55,894 nt of DNA from positions 1-55,894 of the forward strand of contig JAJRUQ010000013.1 in the NCBI GenBank assembly GCA_024277705.1. The letters run 5' to 3'. Position 1 is the first letter of the stretch. The number at the start of each line of letters is the position of its first letter. Under the pieces are notes generated by a model. The model did no database searches. It saw only the letters and a program-made list of their open reading frames with translations, and had not been told where the DNA came from. This document shows positions 24,539 to 33,836 of the stretch, piece after piece. Both the position numbers and the translations under genes were made by a program. Source of the DNA: Gammaproteobacteria bacterium (lineage in GTDB: Bacteria > Pseudomonadota > Gammaproteobacteria > SZUA-229).

Positions 24539-25945
24539 ATGACTCGTGAAGTCGATGTGGCCATTTTAGGTGCCGGAAGTGCCGGCTTGTTTGCCCTTTC
24601 GCAGGTAAAAAAAGAAACCGATAATTATGTGTTAATTAACGGTGGTGAATTAGGTACAACCTGTGCGCGTGTCGGTTGCATGCCGTCCAAGGTGCTTATT
24701 CAGGTGGCTGAAGATTTTCACCGTAAAAGTATATTTGAGCGTGAAGGTATTGAGGGTGCTGAACACTTGTCGCTCGATGTGCCGGCCAGTATGGAGCATG
24801 TGCAGGATTTAAGGGATGTTTTTGTGGATAAAACACTGGGCGTTACCGATGGTCTGGACGAAGCACATTTGATTGACGGTTATGCCCGATTTGTAGCGAA
24901 TGATACTGTGGAAGTGAATGGCGCGTTAATCAAGGCAAAAAGTATCATTATTGCCACCGGTTCAACACCCGTCGTGCCGGCAGCATGGCAGGCCTTTGCG
25001 GATGATATTATCACCACGGATGAACTGTTTGAGCTGGAAGATTTACCTGCATCCATGGCGGTGATCGGTCTGGGCTCAATCGGTCTTGAAATTGGCCAGT
25101 CGCTGCATCGCCTGGGAGTCGCCATTACAGCGGTTGACCAGTTGCGAACCATCGCAAAGTTACAGGATGAAAAAGTAAATGAAGTTGCGATAACGGTTCT
25201 TGGCAGAGAGTTTCCATTACTACTGGGCGAGGCGGCATCACTGAAAAAAGCTGAAACCGGCATTGAAGTAAGCGCGGGCGGGCATCAGGTCGTGGTAGAC
25301 AAAGTGCTGGCAAGTCTGGGCCGAAAACCACATCTGGATAATCTGAATCTGTCAGCAACGGAGATTGAACTGGATGCACAGGGGGTTCCGTTGTTTGATC
25401 CGTTAACCATGCAGGTCGGTGATTTACCTGTATTTATTGCCGGTGATGTCAATGCCGACCGGCCGCTGCTGCATGAAGCCGGGCATGAGGGTCGGGTGGC
25501 CGGATACAATGCGGTACTTTGTGCAAACAATCAAACACTGCAGAAATTCAGGCGTAAAGTCGAGCTGGGTATCACTTTTTGTGATCCGAATATTGCCACC
25601 ATCGGTGCACAGCTGTCGACATTGAATGAAGCAGAGATTGCTATTGGTGAAATTCAGTTTGCACCGGTAGGACGGGCATTAATTATCGGAAAAAATCGCG
25701 GTTTGCTGCGATTATATGTGCAAAAGTCAGACGGTCTGCTGTTGGGTGCGGCAATGTGCTGCGTGAAAGCGGAAAATCTGGCACATTTGATAAGCTGGTC
25801 GATTCAAAATGGCATGACGGTTTTTGATATGCTGAAAATGCCGTTTTACCATCCGGTAATAGAAGAAGCCCTGCAGGCGGCTTTATACAATGTGCTATCG
25901 AAACTGGATATTAAGCAGGATCTGGTCGAACTGGAACGTTGCTGA
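24539..25945 (+). CDS. Dihydrolipoamide dehydrogenase-like flavoprotein
   Basis: A 468-residue class I pyridine nucleotide-disulfide oxidoreductase. The FAD site is ILGAGSAGLFAL (residues 9-20), and the redox disulfide is in GTTCARVGCMPSK. The NAD(P) site is IGLGSIGLEIGQSL, and the second FAD motif is VFIAGDVNADR. The C-terminal catalytic pair is in FYHPVIEEAL. No E1/E2 genes of a 2-oxoacid complex are nearby, so the usual lipoamide role is uncertain. Its divergent pairing with rubrerythrin allows a reductase role in stress defence (inference). The leader contains a 23-bp hairpin, and GAGG at 24529-24532 is a good ribosome site. Confidence 0.88.
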   Translation: MTREVDVAILGAGSAGLFALSQVKKETDNYVLINGGELGTTCARVGCMPSKVLIQVAEDFHRKSIFEREGIEGAEHLSLDVPASMEHVQDLRDVFVDKTLGVTDGLDEAHLIDGYARFVANDTVEVNGALIKAKSIIIATGSTPVVPAAWQAFADDIITTDELFELEDLPASMAVIGLGSIGLEIGQSLHRLGVAITAVDQLRTIAKLQDEKVNEVAITVLGREFPLLLGEAASLKKAETGIEVSAGGHQVVVDKVLASLGRKPHLDNLNLSATEIELDAQGVPLFDPLTMQVGDLPVFIAGDVNADRPLLHEAGHEGRVAGYNAVLCANNQTLQKFRRKVELGITFCDPNIATIGAQLSTLNEAEIAIGEIQFAPVGRALIIGKNRGLLRLYVQKSDGLLLGAAMCCVKAENLAHLISWSIQNGMTVFDMLKMPFYHPVIEEALQAALYNVLSKLDIKQDLVELERC

Positions 25946-26008
25946 TGCGGTTTGAAAAAACTGATCGCAGTAAAGGTGCAGGATAAAAATATTGTTTTTT
26001 GCGCCAGA

Positions 26009-26578
26009 CTATTTTTTCTGGCAGTGAATAAAGTGTGGATGCACCGGAGTGCCGCTGCCTGAAATCTGTTGTAGCGCTGCCCGGCTGCCGGTTTTCTGCC
26101 ACAGATCCAGTGCTGCCAGAGGTTGTAAGGCCGGTGAGCTGTATAAGCGGATGGTTTGTAATAAATCCATTAATAAAACAAAACTGTCTGCGAGTTGCAG
26201 ATATAATTCAGCAATGCTCTGTTGAGTTACGGTGCTGATGTGGTGATAGGCGGAGCGGCCGAGATCAACATAATAGGAAACATCTACCTGGCGTTTTTCA
26301 GCGGACTGTGGAAACAGCCCTGAAACCAGTAAACACTGGTCGCCGATGGTACGTAATTGCTCGCTGCGCAAGCGATCAGGCAGATGGTGTGAGTACAAAT
26401 AATCAATGGCCAGTGCCTGTGAGTTGAGTTGCTGGTCTCTGGCAAACCGCATCAGCGTAAAAACCAGATAGCTTTGCATGGCTTCATCCAGCTGGCAGCC
26501 GTAATCTTCTTCAGCCTCATGTACCAATGAGTGCCACTGGGATAACTCAGATGAGCTCAGTATAAATTTTTTACTCAT
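26009..26578 (-). CDS. Conserved-looking hypothetical protein
   Basis: A 189-residue protein I do not recognise. It is predicted almost entirely helical and cytosolic, without signal peptide. Notable segments are WHSLVHEAEEDYGCQLDEAMQSYLVFTLMRFARDQ (about 15-50) and VDLGRSAYHHISTVTQQSIAELYLQLADSFVLLMDLL (about 105-140), reminiscent of all-alpha scaffold proteins. The codon use looks like its neighbours, and a GAGGAA-like ribosome site precedes ATG 26578. It is divergent from glyQ. The stop is TAG. No function can be assigned. Confidence 0.7.
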   Translation of the reverse strand: MSKKFILSSSELSQWHSLVHEAEEDYGCQLDEAMQSYLVFTLMRFARDQQLNSQALAIDYLYSHHLPDRLRSEQLRTIGDQCLLVSGLFPQSAEKRQVDVSYYVDLGRSAYHHISTVTQQSIAELYLQLADSFVLLMDLLQTIRLYSSPALQPLAALDLWQKTGSRAALQQISGSGTPVHPHFIHCQKK

Positions 26579-26754
26579 GTTCTTTTCCTCAACAGTGGAA
26601 AGTCAGCGATGAAGTTTTTGAGCATTTACCTGTTTATAGTCCTTTTTTATACGCCTTGCTATGTATTTTACGCCAATGAGATGAAATCATCACGTCAAAT
26701 CAGCCCCTCATTTGTTATACTTCGCTCTTTAAACAACAACATACAAGACTTTAC

Positions 26755-27678
26755 ATGGCTTACGACGTTTCAACATTTCAGGGATTAATCTTCGCAGTAC
26801 AGGATTACTGGCAAAAGCAGGGCTGCGCCATATTGCAGCCACTGGATATGGAAGTGGGGGCCGGTACCTTTCATCCGGCAACCTTTCTCCGCGCCATCGG
26901 TCCTGAACCCTGGCGGGCAGCTTATGTGCAGCCCTGTCGACGCCCCACCGATGGTCGTTACGGCGAAAATCCAAATCGTCTGCAGCATTATTACCAGTTT
27001 CAGGTCATTTTAAAGCCTTCCCCGGATAATATTCAGGATTTATATCTGGGCTCACTGGAAGCACTGGGTTTTGACCTGCTGGAACATGATGTACGTTTTG
27101 TCGAAGATAACTGGGAGTCACCAACATTGGGCGCCTGGGGGCTGGGCTGGGAAGTCTGGTTGAACGGCATGGAAGTAACGCAGTTCACCTATTTTCAGCA
27201 GGTGGGTGGTCTTGAGTGTCGTCCGGTGAGTGGTGAAATAACCTATGGTCTGGAACGGCTGGCGATGTATCTGCAGGAAAAAGAAAGTGTTTTTGATCTG
27301 GTCTGGACGCGTGGTCCGCAGGGTGATGTCAGCTATGGTGATGTTTTTCATCAGAATGAAGTTGAAATGTCGGCGTATAACTTTGAGCATGCGGATACCG
27401 CGATTCTGTTCAAGCAGTTTGATGAATGTGAAGCCGAAAGTCAGCGTCTGATTGAGCTAGGCCTGCCCCTGCCGGCGTACGAAATGGTGTTAAAAGCCTC
27501 ACATGCCTTTAATCTGCTGGATGCACGCCATGCTATTTCTGTCACCGAGCGCCAGCGGTTTATCCTGCGGGTGCGTACCCTGTCAAGAGCGGTAGCAAAA
27601 ACCTATTACGAATCACGAGAAGCACTGGGCTTTCCTATCGGTAATGCGGGGCAGGCGCTGCAAGGAGATGCTGCATGA
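26755..27678 (+). CDS. glyQ: Glycyl-tRNA synthetase alpha subunit
   Basis: A 307-residue catalytic subunit of the bacterial alpha2-beta2 glycyl-tRNA synthetase, making Gly-tRNA(Gly) in the cytosol. The family start [20 protein letters not shown], class II motif 2 ([21 protein letters not shown]) and the [10 protein letters not shown] motif 3 region are intact. The length matches Escherichia GlyQ (303). Its stop overlaps the glyS start (ATGA), so the subunits are translationally coupled. No fault is seen, in contrast to glyS. Confidence 0.97.
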   Translation: MAYDVSTFQGLIFAVQDYWQKQGCAILQPLDMEVGAGTFHPATFLRAIGPEPWRAAYVQPCRRPTDGRYGENPNRLQHYYQFQVILKPSPDNIQDLYLGSLEALGFDLLEHDVRFVEDNWESPTLGAWGLGWEVWLNGMEVTQFTYFQQVGGLECRPVSGEITYGLERLAMYLQEKESVFDLVWTRGPQGDVSYGDVFHQNEVEMSAYNFEHADTAILFKQFDECEAESQRLIELGLPLPAYEMVLKASHAFNLLDARHAISVTERQRFILRVRTLSRAVAKTYYESREALGFPIGNAGQALQGDAA

Positions 27679-29354
27679 GCGCTGTGAATGAAACGAAAGC
27701 ACCGTTATTAATTGAACTGGGCACGGAAGAACTGCCGCCAAAAGCCCTGAAAAAACTGTCCGCTGCTTTTACTCAGGGTATTGTTGATGGCCTGAAAAAA
27801 GCCGGCTTTGAAATTAATGAAGCAGAATCCTTTGCTGCGCCCAGACGGCTGGCGGTACTGATTCCGGCGGTTGCCGGGTCAGAGCCGGACCGTGATATTG
27901 AACGTAAAGGCCCCAGTTTGAAAGCGGCTTATGATGAAGACGGCAATCCCAGTAAAGCGGTGATGGGGTTTGCCCGTTCCTGCGGAGTTGAGGTTGCTGA
28001 TTTACAGCAGCAGGAAACCGGCAAAGGCACCTGGCTGGTTTTTAAGGCCAGCGAAAAAGGTAAGTCACTGGCAGATTTAATTGAAGACATTATCAATCAG
28101 GCATTGTCCCGCTTGCCCATTCCCAAACGCATGCGCTGGGGAAATAAAACGGCCGAATTTGTGCGTCCGGTACACTGGCTGCTCTTAATGCACGGAGACG
28201 CTGTGATTGACGCTGAAATCATGGGCCTGAAATCATCAGCTAGAACCTATGGCCATCGTTTTCATGCACCGGCGGCCATCACTTTGGCAACCGCTACGGA
28301 CTACCAGCAAAAACTGGCAACACAGGGTTATGTGCTGGCCAGTTTTGCAGAAAGAAAAGCACATATAAAACAGCAGGTTATCACTACTGGTAAACAACTC
28401 GGTGGTGAAGCGGTGCTGGACGAGGCATTGCTGGACGAGGTATGTGCCTTAAACGAATGGCCGGTTGCGGTTGCCGGCGAATTTGAAGAGATTTATCTGG
28501 AAGTACCTGCACAGGCATTAATCAAAACCATGCAGGACAATCAGAAATATTTTCCGGTGATTGACCGCGATGGACATTTAAAAAACTGTTTTATCACCAT
28601 TAGTAATATCGACAGTAAATCACCTGAAAAAGTAAAACAGGGAAATGAACGGGTGGTGCGCCCGCGGCTGGCTGATGCAAAATTTTTCTGGGAACAGGAT
28701 TTAAAGCAGCCGCTGGAATCTTTTAATACAGCGCTGGAAAAAGTGGTGTTTCAGAAAAAGCTGGGGACTATTGCCGATAAAACCCGGCGCGTAACTGCAT
28801 TGTCTGAAAAAATTGCCGCTCAGCTCAATGCTAATGTTGATTATGTCAAACGTGCTGCACTGTTAAGCAAGTGTGATCTGATGACCGATATGGTCGCTGA
28901 GTTTGCTTCACTACAGGGGGTTATGGGCAAATGTTATGCGCAACAAGCCGGTGAAGCCGAAGAAGTATCGCTGGCGCTTGACGAACAATACAAGCCGCGC
29001 GGTGCCAGTGATGATACGGCGGCTACCACCACCGGTCAGATTTTATCGCTCAGCGACAAACTGGATACACTGGTGGGTATTTTTGCTATCGGCCAGAAAC
29101 CTACCGGTGAAAAAGACCCGTACGCCTTGCGTCGGGCTTCGCTGGGTATATTGCGCACCATCATTGAACGGCAGTTAGATCTTGATTTAAAAGAGTTGAT
29201 TAGTTATAGCGCTGAATTGTTGCAGCACAAGGTGGATGCCAGTAGCGTTGAACAGGAAGTGTTTGTTTATATTATTGAACGGCTACGCGCCTATTATCTG
29301 GACAGAAATGTCAGCGCGGATGTTTTTGACGCGGTGTCGGCATTGTCGCCTTAG
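27675..29354 (+). CDS. glyS: Glycyl-tRNA synthetase beta subunit, cut short by an in-frame TAG
   Basis: Residues 1-559 of Gly[16 protein letters not shown] at the N-terminus, [19 protein letters not shown] and the HD-like/central domain ([29 protein letters not shown]) are all normal. The frame then meets TAG at 29352-29354, but homology resumes at once in the same frame (RPLDFDKRIRAV) and runs to a TAA at 29760-29762. Read through, the protein would be 695 residues, the usual GlyS length (about 690). The missing piece is the C-terminal anticodon-binding domain. One C-to-T change of a Gln codon would explain it. Assembly error, real mutation and read-through are all open. Confidence 0.9.
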   Translation: MSAVNETKAPLLIELGTEELPPKALKKLSAAFTQGIVDGLKKAGFEINEAESFAAPRRLAVLIPAVAGSEPDRDIERKGPSLKAAYDEDGNPSKAVMGFARSCGVEVADLQQQETGKGTWLVFKASEKGKSLADLIEDIINQALSRLPIPKRMRWGNKTAEFVRPVHWLLLMHGDAVIDAEIMGLKSSARTYGHRFHAPAAITLATATDYQQKLATQGYVLASFAERKAHIKQQVITTGKQLGGEAVLDEALLDEVCALNEWPVAVAGEFEEIYLEVPAQALIKTMQDNQKYFPVIDRDGHLKNCFITISNIDSKSPEKVKQGNERVVRPRLADAKFFWEQDLKQPLESFNTALEKVVFQKKLGTIADKTRRVTALSEKIAAQLNANVDYVKRAALLSKCDLMTDMVAEFASLQGVMGKCYAQQAGEAEEVSLALDEQYKPRGASDDTAATTTGQILSLSDKLDTLVGIFAIGQKPTGEKDPYALRRASLGILRTIIERQLDLDLKELISYSAELLQHKVDASSVEQEVFVYIIERLRAYYLDRNVSADVFDAVSALSP

Positions 29355-29762
29355 CGGCCACTGGATTTTGACAAACGGATCAGGGCAGTAACGGTATTTC
29401 GAGAATTGTCTGAAGCAAAAAGTCTGGCCGCAGCCAATAAGCGCGTGGCCAATATTCTTAAAAAATCAGCTGCTGATAGCAGTGTGGAGATTAATGTCGA
29501 ACTGTTATCGGAAGATGCCGAGAAAAAGTTATACGAGTCACTGAGTGGCTTAAGTCCTGCGGTTGAGGCTTTATTTGATGCAGGTGATTACGAGGCGGCG
29601 TTGACTCGCCTGTCCTCATTGCGTGATCCGGTTGATGCTTTTTTTGACTCAGTGCTGGTGATGGCAGATGATGAGTCGGTAAAAAATAATCGTATGGCAT
29701 TATTAAGTTCAATGAACCAGTTGTTCCTGCGTGCCGCAGACCTGTCACGCTTGCATCAATAA
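29355..29762 (+). pseudogene. glyS: C-terminal (anticodon-binding) part of glyS after the in-frame TAG
   Basis: This 135-codon continuation of glyS is in the same frame. It contains SLAAANKRVANILKK and DAFFDSVLVMADDESVKNNRMALL, the well-conserved DALR-type C-terminal domain of GlyS. Codons are intact, with no further stops or frameshifts, which argues that the break is recent or artefactual. A TTG at 29406 could permit re-initiation, but no convincing ribosome site precedes it. If the stop is real, the fragment may be made as a separate polypeptide or not at all. Confidence 0.85.
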
Positions 29763-29808
29763 TGCGGACTTTAATACGCAGGGCTAATGGTAATAAAACG
29801 GTTCTATT

Positions 29809-30348
29809 ATGAAGCTGATAATCCTGGATAGAGATGGCGTTATTAATCATGATTCGGATGCCTACATAAAAAGTCCGGAAGAATGGTTGCCCATTGATGG
29901 CAGTCTTGAAGCTATCGCACGATTAAATCATGGCGGTTATACGGTTGTTGTTGCCAGCAACCAGTCCGGGCTGGCGCGTAAATATTTTGATATAGATGCC
30001 TTGACCGAAATGCATAAAAAAATGGATAACCTGCTGGCGAAGCTCGGTGGCCGGGTGGATGCGGTTTTTTATTGTCCGCATGGTCCCAAAGATGGCTGTG
30101 ATTGCCGTAAGCCAAAACCCGGAATGCTGCTGGAAATTGGTCAGCGATTTAATGTGCCGTTAAAAGACGTTGTTTTTATTGGTGACAGCATCTCGGATAT
30201 TAAAGCAGCGAGTAATGCCAGTGCGCAGGCGATGCTGGTACGCACTGGAAAAGGGGTGAAGGCTGAAAAAATAATACAGCTGGAATGTAAAGAGGTCGTG
30301 CCGGTGTACGATAATTTAGCGGCCGCAGTCACTGCAATATTGCAGTAG
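29809..30348 (+). CDS. gmhB: D-glycero-beta-D-manno-heptose-1,7-bisphosphate 7-phosphatase
   Basis: A 179-residue HAD-superfamily phosphatase in ADP-heptose synthesis for the lipopolysaccharide inner core. The nucleophile motif is ILDRDGVIN (residues 5-13); SNQSG and the GDSISDIKAA loop complete the HAD core. The zinc-loop CPHGPKDGCDCRKP is diagnostic of GmhB. The gene lies 46 bp after glyS and 17 bp before plsC, the order seen in Pseudomonas. It ends with adjacent stops, TAG then TAA. Its presence implies a heptose-containing LPS, hence a Gram-negative envelope. Confidence 0.94.
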   Translation: MKLIILDRDGVINHDSDAYIKSPEEWLPIDGSLEAIARLNHGGYTVVVASNQSGLARKYFDIDALTEMHKKMDNLLAKLGGRVDAVFYCPHGPKDGCDCRKPKPGMLLEIGQRFNVPLKDVVFIGDSISDIKAASNASAQAMLVRTGKGVKAEKIIQLECKEVVPVYDNLAAAVTAILQ

Positions 30349-30365
30349 TAAATCAGGGTTTTTTT

Positions 30366-31106
30366 ATGTTATCGGTACCTGTTTTGTTTTTACGTTCACT
30401 GTTGTTCTGGATCGGTTTTATTGTGAACACGGCAATTTTTGGCGTAATTATCGTGTTATGTTTTTTTACGCCATCAGCATTTCGCTTGAAAATCGCACGT
30501 TTGTGGTCGGTGCTCAACAGTTTTTTGTTAAAAATCACCTGTGGCATTGATTACCGGATTAGTGGTCTGGAAAATCTGAATGTTGATACCGCAATTATTT
30601 TAAGCAAGCATCAATCTACCTGGGAAACGCTGGCATTACATGCTTTTACGCCTTCCGTGCGCTGGGTCTTTAAACGTGAACTGATGTTGATCCCTGTTTT
30701 TGGCTGGGCGCTGGCATTAACTGATCCTATCGCTATTAATCGTGGTGCCGGCAGAGCAGCGATAAAGCAGTTAATTGCTGAGGGCACCAAGAAGCTGAAT
30801 GACGGGAAATGGCTGGTTCTGTTTCCCGAAGGAACGCGGACCTCGCCCGGAAAAACTCATAAATATAAAATTGGTGGTGCTTTACTGGCTGAGAAAAGTG
30901 GTTATCCGGTAATCCCGATTGCTCATAATGCCGGTGAGTTCTGGCCGAAGCACAGTTTTATAAAATGGCCGGGCACGATTGATGTCGTGATTGGCCCGGC
31001 GATTACGTCAAAAGGCAGATCGGCGGAAGAAATTAATACGGATGTTTTTAACTGGATAGAAACCACCATGAAAGAGATCAGTGATGAGTCTCGCTGGAAT
31101 CGTTAA
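30366..31106 (+). CDS. plsC: 1-acyl-sn-glycerol-3-phosphate acyltransferase
   Basis: A 246-residue inner-membrane enzyme converting lysophosphatidic acid to phosphatidic acid. One or two N-terminal hydrophobic helices (about 7-38) precede the acyltransferase motifs. Motif I is SKHQSTWET, in which the usual HxxxxD reads HxxxxE, common in this subgroup. Motif III is LFPEGTRTSPG, and motif IV contains VIPIAHNAG. It follows gmhB closely, in the glyQS-gmhB-plsC block. It converges on tatD with 75 bp between them and no obvious terminator. Confidence 0.92.
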   Translation: MLSVPVLFLRSLLFWIGFIVNTAIFGVIIVLCFFTPSAFRLKIARLWSVLNSFLLKITCGIDYRISGLENLNVDTAIILSKHQSTWETLALHAFTPSVRWVFKRELMLIPVFGWALALTDPIAINRGAGRAAIKQLIAEGTKKLNDGKWLVLFPEGTRTSPGKTHKYKIGGALLAEKSGYPVIPIAHNAGEFWPKHSFIKWPGTIDVVIGPAITSKGRSAEEINTDVFNWIETTMKEISDESRWNR

Positions 31107-31181
31107 GGCAGCTGTAATAATGAATCAGAGGTGCCTGAAGTTAACGGAGTCGGCCGGCTTTTCGTGGCATAAAAGATGCGG

Positions 31182-31952
31182 TTAAATCTTAAACAGCTGT
31201 TTCGCGTTTAAAGTGGTCTGCTGTGCAATGAGGTCTACCGGTTGTTTTCTTAATGCCGCAATTGCTGCCAGTGTATTGCTTAGAAAAGCCGGTTCATTTC
31301 TGTTGCCCTGATGGATTCTGTCCGGCTGGTCCGGTGCATCGGTTTCAATGAGCAGTGATGTTAACGGGATACTGCTGGCAACATGCCTGATTTTTTTTGC
31401 CTGCTCATAAGTTACACTGCCACTGATACTGATATAAAAGTCTAAATCTATCAGTTGCCTCGCCTGTTCGGCACTGCCCGAATAGCTGTGAATCATGCCG
31501 CTCAGATATTTATATTTTTTGATGGATTGAATCACTGTCTCGGTAGCATTCACCGCATGAATAATAACCGGCAGTTGTTGAGCCTGCGCAATCGTTAACT
31601 GTGCTTCAAAAAAATATAACTGGTGTTTTTTATCTGCCTGGGTGTCTCGAAAATCGAGTCCGCATTCGCCGATTGCAATTGCTGAATGTGAATTGATGTA
31701 TTGATCAAGCTCGGCAAGGTCGCTGTCTTTATGCTGGCTGAGCCAGTAGGGGTGAAGGCCGTAAGCGGGGTGCAGCATGGCATGGCTGTTACTTAAAGCG
31801 GTGATTCTTTGCCAGTATTTTTTCTCTGTACCGGGGATAATAATATCCCGGATATTCTGTTTTTTTGCACGTTGTAATACACTTTCGAAGTCGTCTGCAA
31901 AAACCTTGAAGTCGAGGTGGCAGTGAGCATCAATAAGCGGTTTGCTGGTCAT
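31182..31952 (-). CDS. TatD-family metal-dependent hydrolase
   Basis: A 256-residue TIM-barrel amidohydrolase-type protein. The metal-binding start is IDAHCHLDF (residues 7-15). GECGLDFRD, the His in VIIHAVNA, IHSYSGSAEQA and the Asp in LIETDAPDQP are canonical. TatD proteins act as 3'-5' exo- or endonucleases and are implicated in DNA repair. The paralogue (TatD, YcfH or YjjV type) cannot be decided. It is separated from the upstream prk gene by a minus-strand terminator, so it probably has its own promoter in 31953-31980. Confidence 0.9.
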   Translation of the reverse strand: MTSKPLIDAHCHLDFKVFADDFESVLQRAKKQNIRDIIIPGTEKKYWQRITALSNSHAMLHPAYGLHPYWLSQHKDSDLAELDQYINSHSAIAIGECGLDFRDTQADKKHQLYFFEAQLTIAQAQQLPVIIHAVNATETVIQSIKKYKYLSGMIHSYSGSAEQARQLIDLDFYISISGSVTYEQAKKIRHVASSIPLTSLLIETDAPDQPDRIHQGNRNEPAFLSNTLAAIAALRKQPVDLIAQQTTLNAKQLFKI

Positions 31953-31981
31953 GGTATATAGTATTGCTGGTTTTTACGCAT

Positions 31982-32012
31982 AAAAAAAGCCAGCTGTGGT
32001 ATGCAGCTGGCT
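31982..32012 (-). terminator. Rho-independent terminator downstream of prk
   Basis: AGCCAGCTG (31988-31996) pairs with CAGCTGGCT (32004-32012), loop 7 nt. Read on the minus strand the stem is followed by a run of seven T (the A-run 31982-31988). It terminates prk before tatD. Confidence 0.9.
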
Positions 32013-32052
32013 CTTCTCAATGGTGATTAGCACCGATGTGCCGGGTTAGCCG

Positions 32053-32931
32053 TTATTTTTTTGAATCGGTAATCATTTGATGAATGATTGGCGTTAATAT
32101 CAGCTCCATAGCAAATCCCATTTTACCGCCGGGTACAACAATGGTATTGCGGCGTGACATGAAAGAGTGTGGAATCATGTCCAGTAAATCAGGGAAATTA
32201 ATAGCAAATTTTTCCGGTTCTCTAAAGCGGATAACAATAAAACTTTCATCCGGTGTTGGAATATCACGAGCGATAAATGGATTAGAGGTATCAACGGTTG
32301 AAATACGCTGGAAGTTGATGTCGGTACGTGAGAACTGCGGGGTAATGTATTTTACATAATCATTCATGCGGCGAAGAATGGTGTCAACAATGACTTCTTC
32401 AGAATAACCACGTTCCGCATTATCACGATGAATTTTCTGTATCCACTCAAGGTTGACGCTGGGTACAACACCAACCAGTAAATCAACATGTTTGGCGACA
32501 TCGGCAGTTTCGGTGACCACACCACCGTGCAGGCCTTCATAAAACATAATGTCAGAGTCTGTGGGAATATCTTCCCATGGTGTGAATTGTCCGGGTGTTA
32601 AGCCATCGTAGGCAGCCGCTTCTTCGTCACTGTGCAGATATAAACGTTTCTGGCCGCCACCGTTTGTGCCGTAGCTGCTAAACAGTTCTTCCAGTTTGTC
32701 AAACAGGTTGGCTTCTTCGCCAAAGTGGCTGAAATGATTATTGCCTTCAGCTTCTGCAGCGGTCATGGCTTCTTTCATTGCGGCACGGTCATAACGGTGG
32801 AAGCTGTCGCCTTCAATAATAACCGGGTTAATTTTCTCGCGAGTGAAAATTTGCTCAAATGCGTGTTTTACCGTTGAGGTGCCTGCGCCGGATGAACCGG
32901 TGACAACAACAATAGGGTGTTTTTGAGACAT
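32053..32931 (-). CDS. prkB: Phosphoribulokinase / PRK-family kinase
   Basis: A 292-residue P-loop kinase phosphorylating ribulose-5-phosphate or a related substrate. The P-loop is VTGSSGAGTST (about residues 9-19). EGDSFHRYDR, MFYEGLHGGVV, the VNLEWIQKIHRD helix and the NFQRISTVDTSNPFIARD segment are family-typical, and VVPGGKMGFAMEL closes the fold. Both Calvin-cycle class I PRK and the Escherichia PrkB paralogue share these motifs, so function in CO2 fixation is not settled. An upstream extension of 37 codons is rejected: ATG 32931 has an AGGAG ribosome site at about 32937-32943. No Rubisco gene is in the window. Confidence 0.88.
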   Translation of the reverse strand: MSQKHPIVVVTGSSGAGTSTVKHAFEQIFTREKINPVIIEGDSFHRYDRAAMKEAMTAAEAEGNNHFSHFGEEANLFDKLEELFSSYGTNGGGQKRLYLHSDEEAAAYDGLTPGQFTPWEDIPTDSDIMFYEGLHGGVVTETADVAKHVDLLVGVVPSVNLEWIQKIHRDNAERGYSEEVIVDTILRRMNDYVKYITPQFSRTDINFQRISTVDTSNPFIARDIPTPDESFIVIRFREPEKFAINFPDLLDMIPHSFMSRRNTIVVPGGKMGFAMELILTPIIHQMITDSKK

Positions 32932-33059
32932 GTTTATTCTCCTAATATTACAAAAATTCTGTGTGGCAGGCAGTGCGCGGGCAGGCTGCTGTGCTGAAAA
33001 GGTCGTTATTGTATCCTTTTTTACACAAATATAACAATTCAACGCTTAAATCCGGCAAA

Positions 33060-33785
33060 TTATTGTTTGCTGTAGATTAAATCCCAGACCCCGTGGCCAA
33101 GCCGGATGCCGCGGCGTTCAAATTTGGTTTCGCAACGATCACCGGTATCGGGTGAGTAGTTGCCGGTGCCGGCAGTATTGATAAACCCGGGTGCCTGATC
33201 CATTTGCTGCAACATCTGCCGGGCATAGTGTTGCCAGTCGGTCGCCATGTGAAAAAGACCACCGGGCTGCAGTTTGCGGTGAATCAGCTGAATAAAGTCC
33301 GGGCTGATAATGCGGCGTTTATGGTGGCGTTTTTTGTGCCAGGGATCGGGAAAAAAAAGCTGACATTTGTACACAGTGTTATCTGCAATCTGGTGTTTTA
33401 ACACATCAACGGCATCATGGCGGATGATTTTTATATTATGAACCTGTTGTGTCTGGGCCTTATGTATCAGGTGACCGATGCCCGGGCCGTGCACTTCGAT
33501 ACCGATAAAATTGTAGTCAGGCTGGTTGATAGCCTGTTGTAGCAGTGATTCACCATTACCAAAACCAATTTCCAGAACCACCTCGTGAGTATCGGCAAAC
33601 TGTTCATGCAGGGCTAAAGGCTGTTCTGTATATTCAATACCGTAGTCCTGCCAGTGATGGTCCAGCGCATTCTGCTGGGCCACGGTCAATCGTCCCTGGC
33701 GCAAGACAAAGCTTTTAATGTCCCGGTGACGATGGTTGCCGCCCGGCACCGGTTTGTGTGATGAACTATCGGCTGACACGATCAA
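33060..33785 (-). CDS. trmB: tRNA (guanine-N7-)-methyltransferase
   Basis: A 241-residue SAM-dependent enzyme forming m7G46 in tRNA. The SAM motif is VVLEIGFGNGESLL (about residue 70), and GIEVHGPGIG, FFPDPWHKKRHHKRR and the C-terminal TKFERRG motif are diagnostic. The start is uncertain: TTG 33785 or GTG 33779 are the first in-frame options, neither with a strong ribosome site, and the first 20 residues are weakly conserved. It lies 51 bp after thiG on the same strand. The thiS-thiG-trmB order is common in gammaproteobacteria. Confidence 0.94.
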   Translation of the reverse strand: MIVSADSSSHKPVPGGNHRHRDIKSFVLRQGRLTVAQQNALDHHWQDYGIEYTEQPLALHEQFADTHEVVLEIGFGNGESLLQQAINQPDYNFIGIEVHGPGIGHLIHKAQTQQVHNIKIIRHDAVDVLKHQIADNTVYKCQLFFPDPWHKKRHHKRRIISPDFIQLIHRKLQPGGLFHMATDWQHYARQMLQQMDQAPGFINTAGTGNYSPDTGDRCETKFERRGIRLGHGVWDLIYSKQ

Positions 33786-33836
33786 CTGCTGTGGTTAAAA
33801 AAGTAACAATCAGGGGTTTAAAGTTTTAGTGGTTCC

